Virus record (IMG/VR): IMGVR_UViG_3300003177_000010
Span: 48,795-112,794 of that record
Source of the DNA: a virus
Reading direction: 5' to 3' (one strand)
Length of the DNA stretch: 64,000 bases
Both the position numbers and the translations under genes were made by a program. Position 1 is the first letter of the stretch; every line of letters starts with the position of its first letter. A model generated the notes under the pieces. That model saw only the letters and a program-made list of their open reading frames with translations. It was not told the DNA's origin and searched no databases. Of the stretch, positions 15,326-24,726 are shown piece after piece.

Positions 15326-15354
15326 TTGCTAAATAATAAAATTTATTATATGAT
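15326..15354 (+). promoter_or_regulatory. Promoter, TTGCTA type, for the multi-HTH gene
   Basis: TTGCTA (15326-15331), a 17-base spacer and TATGAT (15349-15354) lie in the 138-base gap before the gene at 15422. Confidence 0.6.
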
Positions 15355-15421
15355 GTAATCACAGACAAAAAAGTAATAATGCTTTTTTGTAAAAAATAAA
15401 AAGTAATGACAAAGGAAAAAC

Positions 15422-16105
15422 ATGTCAAAATTTGAATACACAGAAGAAATGGTAGAAGAAATGCACACAGTAAGTGCTAATGGTGTAACAGAGGATATTG
15501 TGCAGTCCCTAATGGAGGATTTTGGATTTCCTCGTAGATCCGTAACAGCTAAGCTTCGTAAGCTAGGGTTTGATGTACCTAAGAAACAAGGAGCAGCCGC
15601 AGTATTTTCTGCTGAAGAAACTGCTGCTCTTACAGATATTCTTGAAAATAATAATCAAGAAAAAACCGCTGAAGAAATTGCTAGTACTTTCGCCGATGGT
15701 AAGTTCTCTGCTCGCCAAATAAATGGTAAAGCTCTTGCCTTAGATATGACTGGTACTATTAAACCGGCAGAGAAAAAAGTAGTTGCTAAAACTTATACTG
15801 ATGCTGAGGAGGCAACTGTTCGAGAAATGGCTGAAAGCGGTAAGTTTCTAGAAGAAATTGCAGATGCTCTAGGCAAAACTAAAAACTCTGTGCGCGGTAA
15901 ATTGCTATCTATGAAACTTAAAGCAGAGCAACGTGACAAAGTAGGCGCTAAAGCTGATGCTTATGCGGGTATTGAAGATAATCAAGATAAAACTATCGAA
16001 GAACTAGCAGAAATGTTTGATAAAACTGTACGAGGTGTGAAAACTGTACTTACCCGTAGAGGTCTTGTAGCAGCTGATTATACCCCTAAAGCTTCTAAAG
16101 AGTAA
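15422..16105 (+). CDS. Multi-HTH DNA-binding protein (nucleoid-like)
   Basis: This 227-residue protein is made of about four copies of a Myb/HTH-like unit, each with an acidic start, an IA-type helix and a recognition helix ending in hydrophobics (for example EIADALGKTKNSVRGKLLSM, ELAEMFDKTVRGVKTVL, PRRSVTAKLRKLGF). The unit also occurs once in the protein at 13159. It stands alone, with its own promoter (15326), a good ribosome site (AAAGGA) and a strong terminator (16135), and uses more C/G-ending codons than its neighbours, which points to high expression. A chromatin-like or regulatory role is inferred. Confidence 0.7.
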   Translation: MSKFEYTEEMVEEMHTVSANGVTEDIVQSLMEDFGFPRRSVTAKLRKLGFDVPKKQGAAAVFSAEETAALTDILENNNQEKTAEEIASTFADGKFSARQINGKALALDMTGTIKPAEKKVVAKTYTDAEEATVREMAESGKFLEEIADALGKTKNSVRGKLLSMKLKAEQRDKVGAKADAYAGIEDNQDKTIEELAEMFDKTVRGVKTVLTRRGLVAADYTPKASKE

Positions 16106-16118
16106 CTATAAGGTACTT

Positions 16119-16134
16119 AAGTAGGGGACTACTT
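16119..16134 (+). repeat. Hairpin preceding the terminator
   Basis: AAGTAG and CTACTT form a 6-bp stem with a GGGA loop, immediately 5' of the terminator hairpin at 16135. Confidence 0.45.
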
Positions 16135-16167
16135 ATAGGGAACAACTACGGTTGTTCCCTATTTTTA
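16135..16167 (+). terminator. Strong Rho-independent terminator
   Basis: A 12-bp stem (ATAGGGAACAAC with GTTGTTCCCTAT, loop TACG) is followed by a T-rich run. It ends the multi-HTH message. Confidence 0.85.
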
Positions 16168-16182
16168 TTATTTGAGGGTTAT

Positions 16183-16479
16183 ATGAAATTAAGTGAGTTA
16201 ACAGATGCTCAATTAGATTATATACTAGGTATGGGTACAGTCAAAAGGGCAGAGTATTTAAGTACGGTGTTACACCAGCAATTTCCTAATGTACAAGTAG
16301 GGTCCAAGGAATATACAGAATTACTAGAATGTTATATTAGTAGTTTTTTCGTTGAGAAACTATATAGGAGTAATAGATTTTTCAACGAAAAATTTATAGT
16401 TACATATACAGATACAGGTATGATACATAGTATAACATCAAATATATATTTTGATGAAAAAAGTTTTACAATCCACTAG
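16183..16479 (+). CDS. Hypothetical protein
   Basis: This 98-residue protein (start KLSELTDAQLDYILGMGTVKR, then a beta-rich C terminus) has no recognised motif. A GAGG ribosome site precedes the ATG. It lies between a strong terminator and a strong promoter, so its expression would depend on read-through or an unseen promoter. Confidence 0.55.
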   Translation: MKLSELTDAQLDYILGMGTVKRAEYLSTVLHQQFPNVQVGSKEYTELLECYISSFFVEKLYRSNRFFNEKFIVTYTDTGMIHSITSNIYFDEKSFTIH

Positions 16480-16501
16480 TAAAAAATATATAATTTTATT
16501 A

Positions 16502-16530
16502 TTGACTGATGGTTATTTTTTATATATACT
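16502..16530 (+). promoter_or_regulatory. Sigma70 promoter for the helicase-primase-polymerase block
   Basis: TTGACT (16502-16507), a 17-base spacer and TATACT (16525-16530) lie 37 bases upstream of the HTH gene at 16567. Confidence 0.75.
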
Positions 16531-16566
16531 TATTAGTAACTGATTACATAAAAAATAAGGTTATCT

Positions 16567-17328
16567 ATGACAAGAAAAACTAAAAAGTTAGAAATATCAG
16601 AAGCCAAGATACGTCAAGCTATTTGGTATTTGAAAAAGAAAAAAACTAAGAAATTTGTATGTGAACACCTAGGTATAAAGTATAATACTAAACGTCTAGA
16701 CAGTATTATAAAAGAATTTAATGAAGGATTAGCCAGGGATAAAAGGCTAAAGGCTGCTGCTAAAGTTAAAGTATTTTCTAATGCTGAAATAAATAGTATA
16801 ATAAAAGAGTATTTAAATGGAGGTACTCAAACAGGCATTGCCAAGGAATGGTATATTTCTGCGGCCAGAGTAAAGAAAATACTAGTAGAAAATAATGTAC
16901 CTATTAGGGCTAGAGGTAAGAATAAAAAAGCCACAGTTGCCCATATCGTTCAAGATTTAGATGTACAGTTTAATAATAATGATAGAGTATTTATAGCTAA
17001 GTATAATTGTTTTGGAGTAATTAAGCAAATATACGACGAAAAGTATGTTGAGTACTTAGAAAGAGGTACACAAAGGTATGTAGAATTGACAAAGTTTATT
17101 AGAGGTAGAAATAACTATTTGGAGCCTAAAATAGGTATACATTATGAAATTTACTGGGTTCTTGAAGACGGTAAAGAAATGAAAATGAGTGCTGTAAATA
17201 GGTTAAGAAATAATATACTTGCTATTTTAGAAGATACCGGAAGGGAGTACTATTTAGTATGGAGAGATGATGATTATGCAGGTAACTACTACCTTAGCAG
17301 AGAGCAATTATACCCGGTAGTACAATAG
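16567..17328 (+). CDS. HTH DNA-binding protein
   Basis: This 253-residue protein has two N-terminal HTH-like units: KIRQAIWYLKKKKTKKFVCEHLGI and NSIIKEYLNGGTQTGIAKEW followed by ARVKKILVENNVPIR, which resembles resolvase/MerR-type HTHs. The C-terminal half is beta-rich with no match I know. It leads the block that encodes helicase, primase and polymerase, so a regulatory or replication-initiation role is possible. Confidence 0.6.
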   Translation: MTRKTKKLEISEAKIRQAIWYLKKKKTKKFVCEHLGIKYNTKRLDSIIKEFNEGLARDKRLKAAAKVKVFSNAEINSIIKEYLNGGTQTGIAKEWYISAARVKKILVENNVPIRARGKNKKATVAHIVQDLDVQFNNNDRVFIAKYNCFGVIKQIYDEKYVEYLERGTQRYVELTKFIRGRNNYLEPKIGIHYEIYWVLEDGKEMKMSAVNRLRNNILAILEDTGREYYLVWRDDDYAGNYYLSREQLYPVVQ

Positions 17329-17329
17329 T

Positions 17330-18715
17330 ATGGTAGTAGATTTACAAAAAATTGCAGTTAGAAGACTATTAGATAAACAAAGCCACGATTTATTTTCTAA
17401 GATACAAACCTCTTACTTTACGGGGGCCAATAGTGCTATATTTGATAAGATTCAGTCATTTTATAAGGCTAATACTAAATTACCTTCAGTAAACGAATTT
17501 TTAGTATTAAGAAAGGATCAGTTACTACAAGATTATCTAGAGAATCAAATATTAGATGATAATAATGTCAATGACCTAATAGGAGATGAGTTTTTAGTAG
17601 CCCAGCTACAAGATTATTTTATAAGAGAGGAAACTATAAGTTTTCTAGACAAATTTGTAGATAATCTTGATAACTTAGAAAAAGTAGAGATAATTGAAGA
17701 GTTTAATGACCATCTACTAACACTTAATAAAGCTATGCCATATGATGATGAACTATTTGATGTTGCTAAATTAGATTTCTTCTCTGAAGAAGAGACTTAT
17801 AAACTATACCCATCAGGGCTATCTGCAGAGTTTGATTCGGTTAATGGTGGCTTTGGTACACAAGAGTTAGTATTATTAGGAGGTAGAAGAGGGTCCGGTA
17901 AGTCTATATTAACGGTAAATATGGCTTTAACTAGATTTTTCAGCGGAAATACTGTAGCGTTATTCTCTATAGAAATGAGGTATAAAGAGGTATACGACAG
18001 AATAATGTCTATTATATCTGGCGTACCGTTTCTAGATATATATAAAAATAAAACTTCTACAGAGCAAAAAATAACTATGGCTAAAGCTAAATTTAAAGCT
18101 TTTTACAAACCTTCAGCAGAAGTAGATGACTTATTAAAGACCTTAGAGCTAACTGCTAATTTTAAAGACTTCGATAGTAAATTAAAAATTATAGGGCCAG
18201 AGTTACTAGATAATAGGTTATTTATAATTGATGATGAGAGTTTAACTTTAAATAGAATTGATCATTATTGCAATATGTTTAAAAATAAGTATCCAGACTT
18301 TACATTAGCTGCAGTAGATTATCTTAATATTATTAACCATGAAGACCAAAAAAATTGGCAAACTCAGATTGTAATTGCAGATTCTCTAAAAACATTAGCT
18401 AGAAAACACGATGTTACAATATTATCACCTTATCAAATTGACGCAAGCGGCGAGGCTAGATTTGCTAAGGGTATCCTAGACTCTGCAGATAGAAGTTTTA
18501 ACTTTTTCCCACCACCAGAATCTGAAGATAGGGAATTAGAATCTAAAATAACTGTACATACAACTAAGATTCGTAACGGTAGGCATATGAGTTTCGATGT
18601 TAATATGAATTGGGAATGTGTAAAAGTAGACCCAAATATGTCTAAAGTAGTTAATGAAAAACCCCATAATGCCACTAAGTTCGGCACAGGCAGAGAGTAC
18701 GCAGACGATATATAA
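17330..18715 (+). CDS. Replicative DNA helicase (DnaB/gp41-like)
   Basis: This 461-residue RecA-fold helicase has Walker A GGRRGSGKS near 183-191, FSIEMR after it (the DnaB-type second motif), Walker B LAAVDYLNI near 325-333, and SPYQIDASGEARFAKGI with GILDSADRSF near the sensor region. The N-terminal 150 residues are helical, as in the primase-binding part of DnaB. The stop overlaps the primase start, so the two subunits are co-translated. It unwinds DNA at the phage fork. Confidence 0.85.
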   Translation: MVVDLQKIAVRRLLDKQSHDLFSKIQTSYFTGANSAIFDKIQSFYKANTKLPSVNEFLVLRKDQLLQDYLENQILDDNNVNDLIGDEFLVAQLQDYFIREETISFLDKFVDNLDNLEKVEIIEEFNDHLLTLNKAMPYDDELFDVAKLDFFSEEETYKLYPSGLSAEFDSVNGGFGTQELVLLGGRRGSGKSILTVNMALTRFFSGNTVALFSIEMRYKEVYDRIMSIISGVPFLDIYKNKTSTEQKITMAKAKFKAFYKPSAEVDDLLKTLELTANFKDFDSKLKIIGPELLDNRLFIIDDESLTLNRIDHYCNMFKNKYPDFTLAAVDYLNIINHEDQKNWQTQIVIADSLKTLARKHDVTILSPYQIDASGEARFAKGILDSADRSFNFFPPPESEDRELESKITVHTTKIRNGRHMSFDVNMNWECVKVDPNMSKVVNEKPHNATKFGTGREYADDI

Positions 18716-19575
18716 TGGATATTAGAGAAGTATTAACAGACAAAGGTATACCTTTTAAAGACACTAATAACCCATACGAAATACTTATACAATGTACTAG
18801 TGGAGAACATGAAGATAATAATGCTAGCTTATCTTATAACCTAGATAAAGATATATTTAATTGCTGGAGTTGCGGGTTTAAGGGAGGTTCTACTAAATTT
18901 CTTGCATCTATAGGTGTTACAGAATTACTAGAATCTGATTCAAAACAACCTTTTAGAATAAGAAAACTTAAAAGTAAAATAGAGGATAAGATGCTAAAAC
19001 ATTCAGTAAAACTGCCATTAGATAAGGTAATGGTTACTGAATGTTTTAAAAATATCCATCCTAGAGTACTGATAGAATTCGGAGCATTCACTACTGATTC
19101 TCTAGGGTTATCGGACTACTTCTGTATTCCTGTATACCAATTCAATAAATTAAGATTTATAGAAGGTAGGCTGCAATATACTAATAGTGATCATAAGTCT
19201 AAATATAATAGAAGACCTGAAAAAGCAATTACAGCAGATTGTTTATTTCCTTTAGACAAAGTAGGAAATGTTAACTATGTGATTTTAGTAGAAGGTATTT
19301 TTGATATGCTAAATATGTGGCAACTTGGGTATACTAATACTCTATGTATATTCGGGGCTAGTAATTTTAGTAAAAAGAAAGTAGATTTGCTAGATAGAGT
19401 AGGAGTCACTAGAGTAGATATATTAATGGACCCAGATATACCAGGGCAAAAAGCTGCTAAAAATATAGAAGAATTACTTGAAAAACATGATATTTTTTCT
19501 AGAAATATATTACTACCTGAAGGCGTTGACCCAGGAGAATTAACACAAGCGCAAGCTAAAGCCTATTTAAAATAA
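18715..19575 (+). CDS. DnaG-type primase
   Basis: This 286-residue protein has an N-terminal CHC2 zinc site (C27, H32, C50, C53 in QCTSGEH and FNCWSCG) and a Toprim domain with VEGIFDML (Glu near 192) and LMDPDIPG (DxD near 238). It is shorter than DnaG and lacks the C-terminal helicase-binding domain. It makes RNA primers beside the helicase. Its start overlaps the helicase stop as TAATG. Confidence 0.88.
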   Translation: MDIREVLTDKGIPFKDTNNPYEILIQCTSGEHEDNNASLSYNLDKDIFNCWSCGFKGGSTKFLASIGVTELLESDSKQPFRIRKLKSKIEDKMLKHSVKLPLDKVMVTECFKNIHPRVLIEFGAFTTDSLGLSDYFCIPVYQFNKLRFIEGRLQYTNSDHKSKYNRRPEKAITADCLFPLDKVGNVNYVILVEGIFDMLNMWQLGYTNTLCIFGASNFSKKKVDLLDRVGVTRVDILMDPDIPGQKAAKNIEELLEKHDIFSRNILLPEGVDPGELTQAQAKAYLK

Positions 19576-19605
19576 ATACAAACAACCCGAGGAAGGGTAT
19601 AAAAT

Positions 19606-21888
19606 ATGACAAATAAATCAGAAGTATGTTTTGTTTTTGCAAGTACTGCAGAAAAAGGAGCTACACAAATAGTCAATAAGTATCTTAGTGGGGTACCTTA
19701 TGATATTAAATTTCTTTGTAGTAGCCCTAAAGATAAGGTTCTTAAAAAAGATGTAAACCTGAATTTAGAAGAATTGGAGGGGTATAAAGTTGTATGTCCT
19801 ATAGGTGCCGAATCCCTAAAATATGCAGTAGGTATGACAGGGGTACAAAAATATAATGGAGTGTTTATAGAAAAAAAATATTTACCTATTATGCATCCGA
19901 ATATCGCTATTATTAAGCCCCAGCTCGATAAGGAAATACAAAAGGCATTTAATAAAATACCTAGTATTCTAGAAGGTGAGGACTTCAACAAAGCTAGCGA
20001 AAAAGATTATTGTTTTATTGAAGACGATGAGCAATTTCAAGTATACAAAGACCAATTAACTGAGGCCTCAGAACTAGTAGTAGACATTGAGACTACTTCT
20101 GTATCTCCACATACAGGAAATATACTAGGCATAGCTATATCTACTAAACCTCACCAAGGTCTATATATATCTATAGCTATTGTTAATAAGCATAAAAATT
20201 GGTTTTTTAACTTATTTAAAAGTAAAAAGTGTATATTTCATAATGCTAAATTCGATACGCAATTTATGGAGTACGAACTAGGATTTGAGTTTCCAGATAT
20301 AGAAGATACTATGTTGCTACATTACTGTCTAGAAGAATCTGTAGGTACTCACGGACTTAAACCGTTAGCCTTAAGGTTTACTGATTTAGGGGACTACGAG
20401 AGAGAATTAGATACATATAAGAAAACGTGGGCTAGACAGAATAAAGTAAAATTAGCTGATTTTAACTACGGTATGCTACCTAGTGAAATACTAGCCCCTT
20501 ATGCTTGCAGAGATGCAGACGGAACTGCTCAATTATACTCTAAGTTTAAACCTTTAGTAAGTGCTAGCCCTGAGTTCTCTAAATTATATAAAGAGATTTT
20601 AATGCCTGCAACCCATGCATTAAAAAGACTAGAAGCAAACGGTGGTCCTGTTGATAGGGAGCAAGTTGAATGGCTAGCTGAACAATACAAAATTGACGTC
20701 GAAGAATGTGTAGCTGAAATATCAATGAATAGCGCTGTTAAAAGATTTGAAAGAATACATGAAAAAACTTTTAACCCTAACTCTACCATGCAACTTAGAG
20801 AAGTATTTTTTAATATTATGGGAGTTAAACCAGTAAAGAAAACAGCTACTGGTGCGTTTTCTGTGGATAAAGAAGTTCTTTTAGAAATGAATAATCCATT
20901 AGCTGATGCAGTACTTGAACTTCGTTCAAAAACTAAAATGGCAGGTACTTATATTAATAATATAAGAAAAGGCATTAATAAAGATGATAGGTTAAGGAGT
21001 GGATTTAATATACATGGTACTACTTCTGGTAGACTTAGCTCTAGTGGTACCTTAAATTATCAGAATATTCCTAGAGATAATAAAGACATTAAAAAGCTAT
21101 TTAAAGCCCGTCCTGGGTATAAGATAGTACAGTGCGACTTAGGTACTGCTGAAGTATACTATGCAGCTGTACTAAGTAAGGATAAATTCTTACAGCAAGC
21201 ATTCATTGATAAGCTAGATTTCCACTCTTATATTGCCAAGCAAATGTTTAACTTGCCTTGTGAAGTACACGAGGTAAAATCTACATACCCTGCTGAGAGA
21301 CAATATGCAAAAGCTATAACTTTTGGGATTATGTACCAGGCAGGACCAGCTAAAATTGCTGAAACAGTTAACAAAGATGCTAAAGCAGGAGAAGAGATAA
21401 CTATACCTCAAGCAAAGCAATTTATTAATAAGTACTTTAAGGAGGCTAAAAAACTAAAAATATTCATTGATAATTCTAATTTACAAATAGAAAATTATGC
21501 TTTTATATATTCTTTCTTCGGCAGAAAAAGAAGACTACCAGAAGCAAGGTCTACTAATAGAGGAGTAGCTACTCATGCTATTAGATCTGGTGTCAACTTT
21601 CTAGTTCAATCTGTAGCTTCCGATATAAATGTGCTAGGAGTTATAGATTTAATTAATTGGCTAGATGACAATAATTTAAATAAGGACATTATACCTTTTA
21701 CTGTTGTTCACGACTCTATAGTTAGCGAAGTCAAAGAAGATATGATAGAATTTTATATTAAAAATACCAAAGAATTTATTCAAAAGGACAGAGGGCTGAG
21801 CATACCGGGGTGCCCTATAAAAGTAGACTTTGAAGTTGGGGATAGCTGGGGTGACCTACAAGACGAAGCAGATTATTTCAAAGTATAA
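19606..21888 (+). CDS. polA: Family A DNA polymerase
   Basis: Residues about 1-130 resemble a degenerate uracil-DNA-glycosylase-like domain (VVCPIGAESLKYAVG then MHPN), with no catalytic motif. A 3'-5' exonuclease follows (VVDIETTS near 158; FHNAKFDTQFM; YACRDADGTAQLY). The polymerase domain has motif A CDLGTAEVYY (Asp and Glu kept), motif B RQYAKAITFGIMY (R, K, F, Y of the O helix kept) and motif C VHDSIVSEV, in which Ser replaces the usual Glu after HD. No 5'-nuclease domain is fused; one is encoded separately at 34704-35549. This is the phage replicative polymerase. Confidence 0.92.
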   Translation: MTNKSEVCFVFASTAEKGATQIVNKYLSGVPYDIKFLCSSPKDKVLKKDVNLNLEELEGYKVVCPIGAESLKYAVGMTGVQKYNGVFIEKKYLPIMHPNIAIIKPQLDKEIQKAFNKIPSILEGEDFNKASEKDYCFIEDDEQFQVYKDQLTEASELVVDIETTSVSPHTGNILGIAISTKPHQGLYISIAIVNKHKNWFFNLFKSKKCIFHNAKFDTQFMEYELGFEFPDIEDTMLLHYCLEESVGTHGLKPLALRFTDLGDYERELDTYKKTWARQNKVKLADFNYGMLPSEILAPYACRDADGTAQLYSKFKPLVSASPEFSKLYKEILMPATHALKRLEANGGPVDREQVEWLAEQYKIDVEECVAEISMNSAVKRFERIHEKTFNPNSTMQLREVFFNIMGVKPVKKTATGAFSVDKEVLLEMNNPLADAVLELRSKTKMAGTYINNIRKGINKDDRLRSGFNIHGTTSGRLSSSGTLNYQNIPRDNKDIKKLFKARPGYKIVQCDLGTAEVYYAAVLSKDKFLQQAFIDKLDFHSYIAKQMFNLPCEVHEVKSTYPAERQYAKAITFGIMYQAGPAKIAETVNKDAKAGEEITIPQAKQFINKYFKEAKKLKIFIDNSNLQIENYAFIYSFFGRKRRLPEARSTNRGVATHAIRSGVNFLVQSVASDINVLGVIDLINWLDDNNLNKDIIPFTVVHDSIVSEVKEDMIEFYIKNTKEFIQKDRGLSIPGCPIKVDFEVGDSWGDLQDEADYFKV

Positions 21889-22369
21889 AGGAATAACTTA
21901 TCCATTCTTTTCTATAAATACTAAGCCTTATAGTATTACGTATGATATTAATACTATAAGACTACAAAAGTACGAAGATACACATACTGAAACAGTAGAT
22001 GATAAAACATTATCTGGTAAATATATTAGTAGACTTTTACAACTGAATAATAGAATTACTTTTGATAATACTAGTAACTCCTTACAGGAGTTACTGTTTA
22101 GCAAGGCTAAATGGGGGATGGATAGTAATGCTATACCATTTGACCTAAGTAATAAAGAAAACTACCCAGCAAAGATACATAAAATAAAAAGGGTAATCGG
22201 TAACCTAATATGGCTACGGAATATATCTTACCCATTTACTCTAGCTATGCCTACCGACGTAGACATTGATAGAGAATTATATGCAGTAACTATACTTATA
22301 CACAATGAATGGTACATTAAAGAGTTTGCATATTATCCAACACTATCTAGAAAATGCATAACAGTATGA
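21830..22369 (+). CDS. Hypothetical protein, start unclear
   Basis: The frame is open across the polymerase stop and encodes a beta-rich protein (ITYPFFSINTKPYSITYD, then LRNISYPFTLAMPTDVDIDR). The only standard start, a TTG at 21830, lies inside the polymerase gene. No ATG, GTG or TTG is present between the polymerase stop and residue 60, although AAAGGA occurs at 21888-21893. Its stop overlaps the helicase ATG at 22366 (ATGA). Family not recognised. Confidence 0.55.
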   Translation: MKLGIAGVTYKTKQIISKYKGITYPFFSINTKPYSITYDINTIRLQKYEDTHTETVDDKTLSGKYISRLLQLNNRITFDNTSNSLQELLFSKAKWGMDSNAIPFDLSNKENYPAKIHKIKRVIGNLIWLRNISYPFTLAMPTDVDIDRELYAVTILIHNEWYIKEFAYYPTLSRKCITV

Positions 22370-24726
22370 ACAAAGTACACGTAAAAAGTATAGTAATATC
22401 TGATAAAATATATATGAAAAAAGAGGATGTGGAAGATATAGAGTTATTAACTAAACTTTTTTCATATCCAGGGGTAGATGAAGAGCTAACTACATTAGAA
22501 GAGAATGAAACCCATTATATGGTGCCTTCTAATGGGTACTATAAGCTAACATGGGATAATGTAATAGACAATAGGACTTTTGAAGAGTTAACATACGACT
22601 TAAATTTTACAGGTACTCTTAGACCAGAACAAGAAGAGTCTGTAGCTAAATTCTTAACTAAAGGCAGAGCAATAAGTGGTATTTTTCAGGCAGAGTGTGG
22701 TTATGGTAAAACATTCGCAGGGTGTGCTATAGTAGCAAGAAACAACACAAGAGCTTTAATACTAGTGCATACTAAATTATTATTTAGGCAATGGATAGAA
22801 GAACTAGAAAAATTATTAGATAATACCAAAATTGGTAAAATTGGCGATGGACTTTTTCAACTAGAAGATGTTACTGTAGCTATATACAAGTCTGCTTTCA
22901 ATAACATTGACAAAATTAAGGATGAATTCTCACTAGCGGTTATCGACGAATGCTTAGATTATGAAGCTGCAGTACAAGATGATAAAGGTAATAAAATTAA
23001 AATAGGTAAAGTAGTTAACAATAAGATGCCTATTAATATACTATGCTACAATGAAAATTTACAGTGTTTTGAATATAAAAAAATATATAACTGGTTTAAA
23101 AATAAACATGATAATATGTTGTATATACAAACACATAATAATGCTACTTTACGTTGTACAAGTAACCATATAGTATATAAATATGAACAAGGAAAAATAG
23201 TAAAGGTTTCTGCTGACACTCTAAAGATCGGAGACTTTTTAATATCAAATAACAAAAATAAAGTTTCAAAGCTATTAAAAAAGGAGGTCCTACCTATATT
23301 ACTCGGGCTGATACTAGGTGAGGGATCTTTAGAGAATACTAGAGGTAAGAAAACTACCAGAGTTAAAATTACTCATGGGTATAAACAACAAGAGTACTTA
23401 GAATATAAGACTAAAATATTAAAAGATTTTTTTGTAGGTAATACTATAAAAGGGACATCAGGGTATAAACCGGAGAATACAGTATACAGTAACCAATCTG
23501 TTAGTTTTATAGATAATTTAGGATTAATTAGTAAGTTATATGGAGATAAACGATCTAAAAGTACTATAGATAATTCCTTATTTAGTTACATAAATGAATT
23601 TACTTGGGCGCTATTGCACCAAGACGATGGGTCTTACGTAAATGGTCAGATAACTTTTAGCGTGTGTGAGTTAGATGAAAAATCTTGTGAATTATTAATT
23701 AAATCTTTAAAGAGTTTATTTAAGCTGAAAGATCCATATTTTTTTACGTGCAATAGAGGTTTTAAGTACATTAGACTAAAAACTAATGATTCCACTATTT
23801 TTTTACAAAAAATAAATAAATATATACATCCTACAATGGCGTATAAGACTTGCAACTATCGCCCAGAAAACTTTATACCTATAGAAGTAGATAATATATA
23901 TGAGAATTTTACCCTTAAAGAGATAAAAAAAATTAGTAGTAGGCCCGCTACTAATGGTTATAGGTATAATATTAGTGTAGAAGATAATCACAATTATATA
24001 GCTGGAGGCGTATTAGTAGGTAATTGCCATAAGTCGCCAGCTAATATGTTCTCTACCGTAGTTAATAATCTAAGTGCAAAAGTGAAAATAGGGATATCAG
24101 CTACCCCAAAAAGAAAAGATGGAAAACATGTATTTTTGTATGATTATTTTTCGCCTTTTCATGTAGTAGCTAAGGATGCAAGAACGTTACTTAACCCCTC
24201 TATAAAAATAATAGATACAGATTTTAAATTTAATGTTATACAGCCTAAAAGAGACTGGGCTAGGCAGATTAATAAACTAGCTTCTAATAAAAACTATATA
24301 AACTTAATTGCTAACCACGCAATAGCAGATATTAATAACAATAGATGCATACTTATACTTAGTGATCGACTAGGTATGCTGAAAGATTTAGAAAAGCTAA
24401 TACCTAATAGCATTTTATTAGTAGGAGCTACTAAAAATGAAGTACGAGAAGATATACTTAAAAATGCAGGTAAAACTTACAAAGTTATACTAACTACGAG
24501 GATATTTGATGAAGGTATTAGCTGTCATAGATTAGACACTATGTACACTACTTGTCCTAGTAATAATCCTAATTTACTAGAACAACGAATAGGTAGAATT
24601 ATAAGAGAACACCCAGATAAGGAGGCTCCTTTAGTAAAAGACTTCTGGTTAAAAGGGCATATAGTAGCTCGTCAACAAATGAGTAGAAAATTATGGTATG
24701 GTAAACGTGGCTATAACATACTTTAA
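22366..24726 (+). CDS. SF2 DNA helicase interrupted by an intein (UvsW-like)
   Basis: The exteins form a superfamily 2 helicase: TLRPEQEESVAKF (Q-motif-like), Walker A AECGYGKT, motif Ia LVHTKLLFRQW, the DE-CH box split by an intein, GISATPKRKDG (motif III), TTRIFDEGIS (motif V) and QRIGRIIRE (motif VI). T4 UvsW-type helicases act in recombination-dependent replication. The ATG at 22366 overlaps the previous stop as ATGA; an in-frame ATG at 22354 is possible. After splicing the protein is about 428 residues. Confidence 0.85.
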   Translation: MNKVHVKSIVISDKIYMKKEDVEDIELLTKLFSYPGVDEELTTLEENETHYMVPSNGYYKLTWDNVIDNRTFEELTYDLNFTGTLRPEQEESVAKFLTKGRAISGIFQAECGYGKTFAGCAIVARNNTRALILVHTKLLFRQWIEELEKLLDNTKIGKIGDGLFQLEDVTVAIYKSAFNNIDKIKDEFSLAVIDECLDYEAAVQDDKGNKIKIGKVVNNKMPINILCYNENLQCFEYKKIYNWFKNKHDNMLYIQTHNNATLRCTSNHIVYKYEQGKIVKVSADTLKIGDFLISNNKNKVSKLLKKEVLPILLGLILGEGSLENTRGKKTTRVKITHGYKQQEYLEYKTKILKDFFVGNTIKGTSGYKPENTVYSNQSVSFIDNLGLISKLYGDKRSKSTIDNSLFSYINEFTWALLHQDDGSYVNGQITFSVCELDEKSCELLIKSLKSLFKLKDPYFFTCNRGFKYIRLKTNDSTIFLQKINKYIHPTMAYKTCNYRPENFIPIEVDNIYENFTLKEIKKISSRPATNGYRYNISVEDNHNYIAGGVLVGNCHKSPANMFSTVVNNLSAKVKIGISATPKRKDGKHVFLYDYFSPFHVVAKDARTLLNPSIKIIDTDFKFNVIQPKRDWARQINKLASNKNYINLIANHAIADINNNRCILILSDRLGMLKDLEKLIPNSILLVGATKNEVREDILKNAGKTYKVILTTRIFDEGISCHRLDTMYTTCPSNNPNLLEQRIGRIIREHPDKEAPLVKDFWLKGHIVARQQMSRKLWYGKRGYNIL
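22951..24024 (+). mobile_element. Intein with LAGLIDADG endonuclease in helicase motif II
   Basis: The 358-residue intein starts at Cys (CLDYEAAV), has block B-like TLRCTSNHIV, two LAGLIDADG-type helices (LLGLILGEGSLE and ALLHQDDGSYVNG), and ends NYIAGGVLVGN before Cys of the C-extein (CHK). Insertion is exactly between Glu and Cys of the DECH box, a typical conserved site for inteins. The terminal His is replaced (VGN rather than HN), as in a minority of active inteins. Confidence 0.88.

Noticed and set aside
21870-21900. Programmed frameshift fusing the polymerase to the next ORF
   Set aside because: The following frame is +1, with no slippery run or structure at the junction; an unusual start or a cryptic start is simpler.
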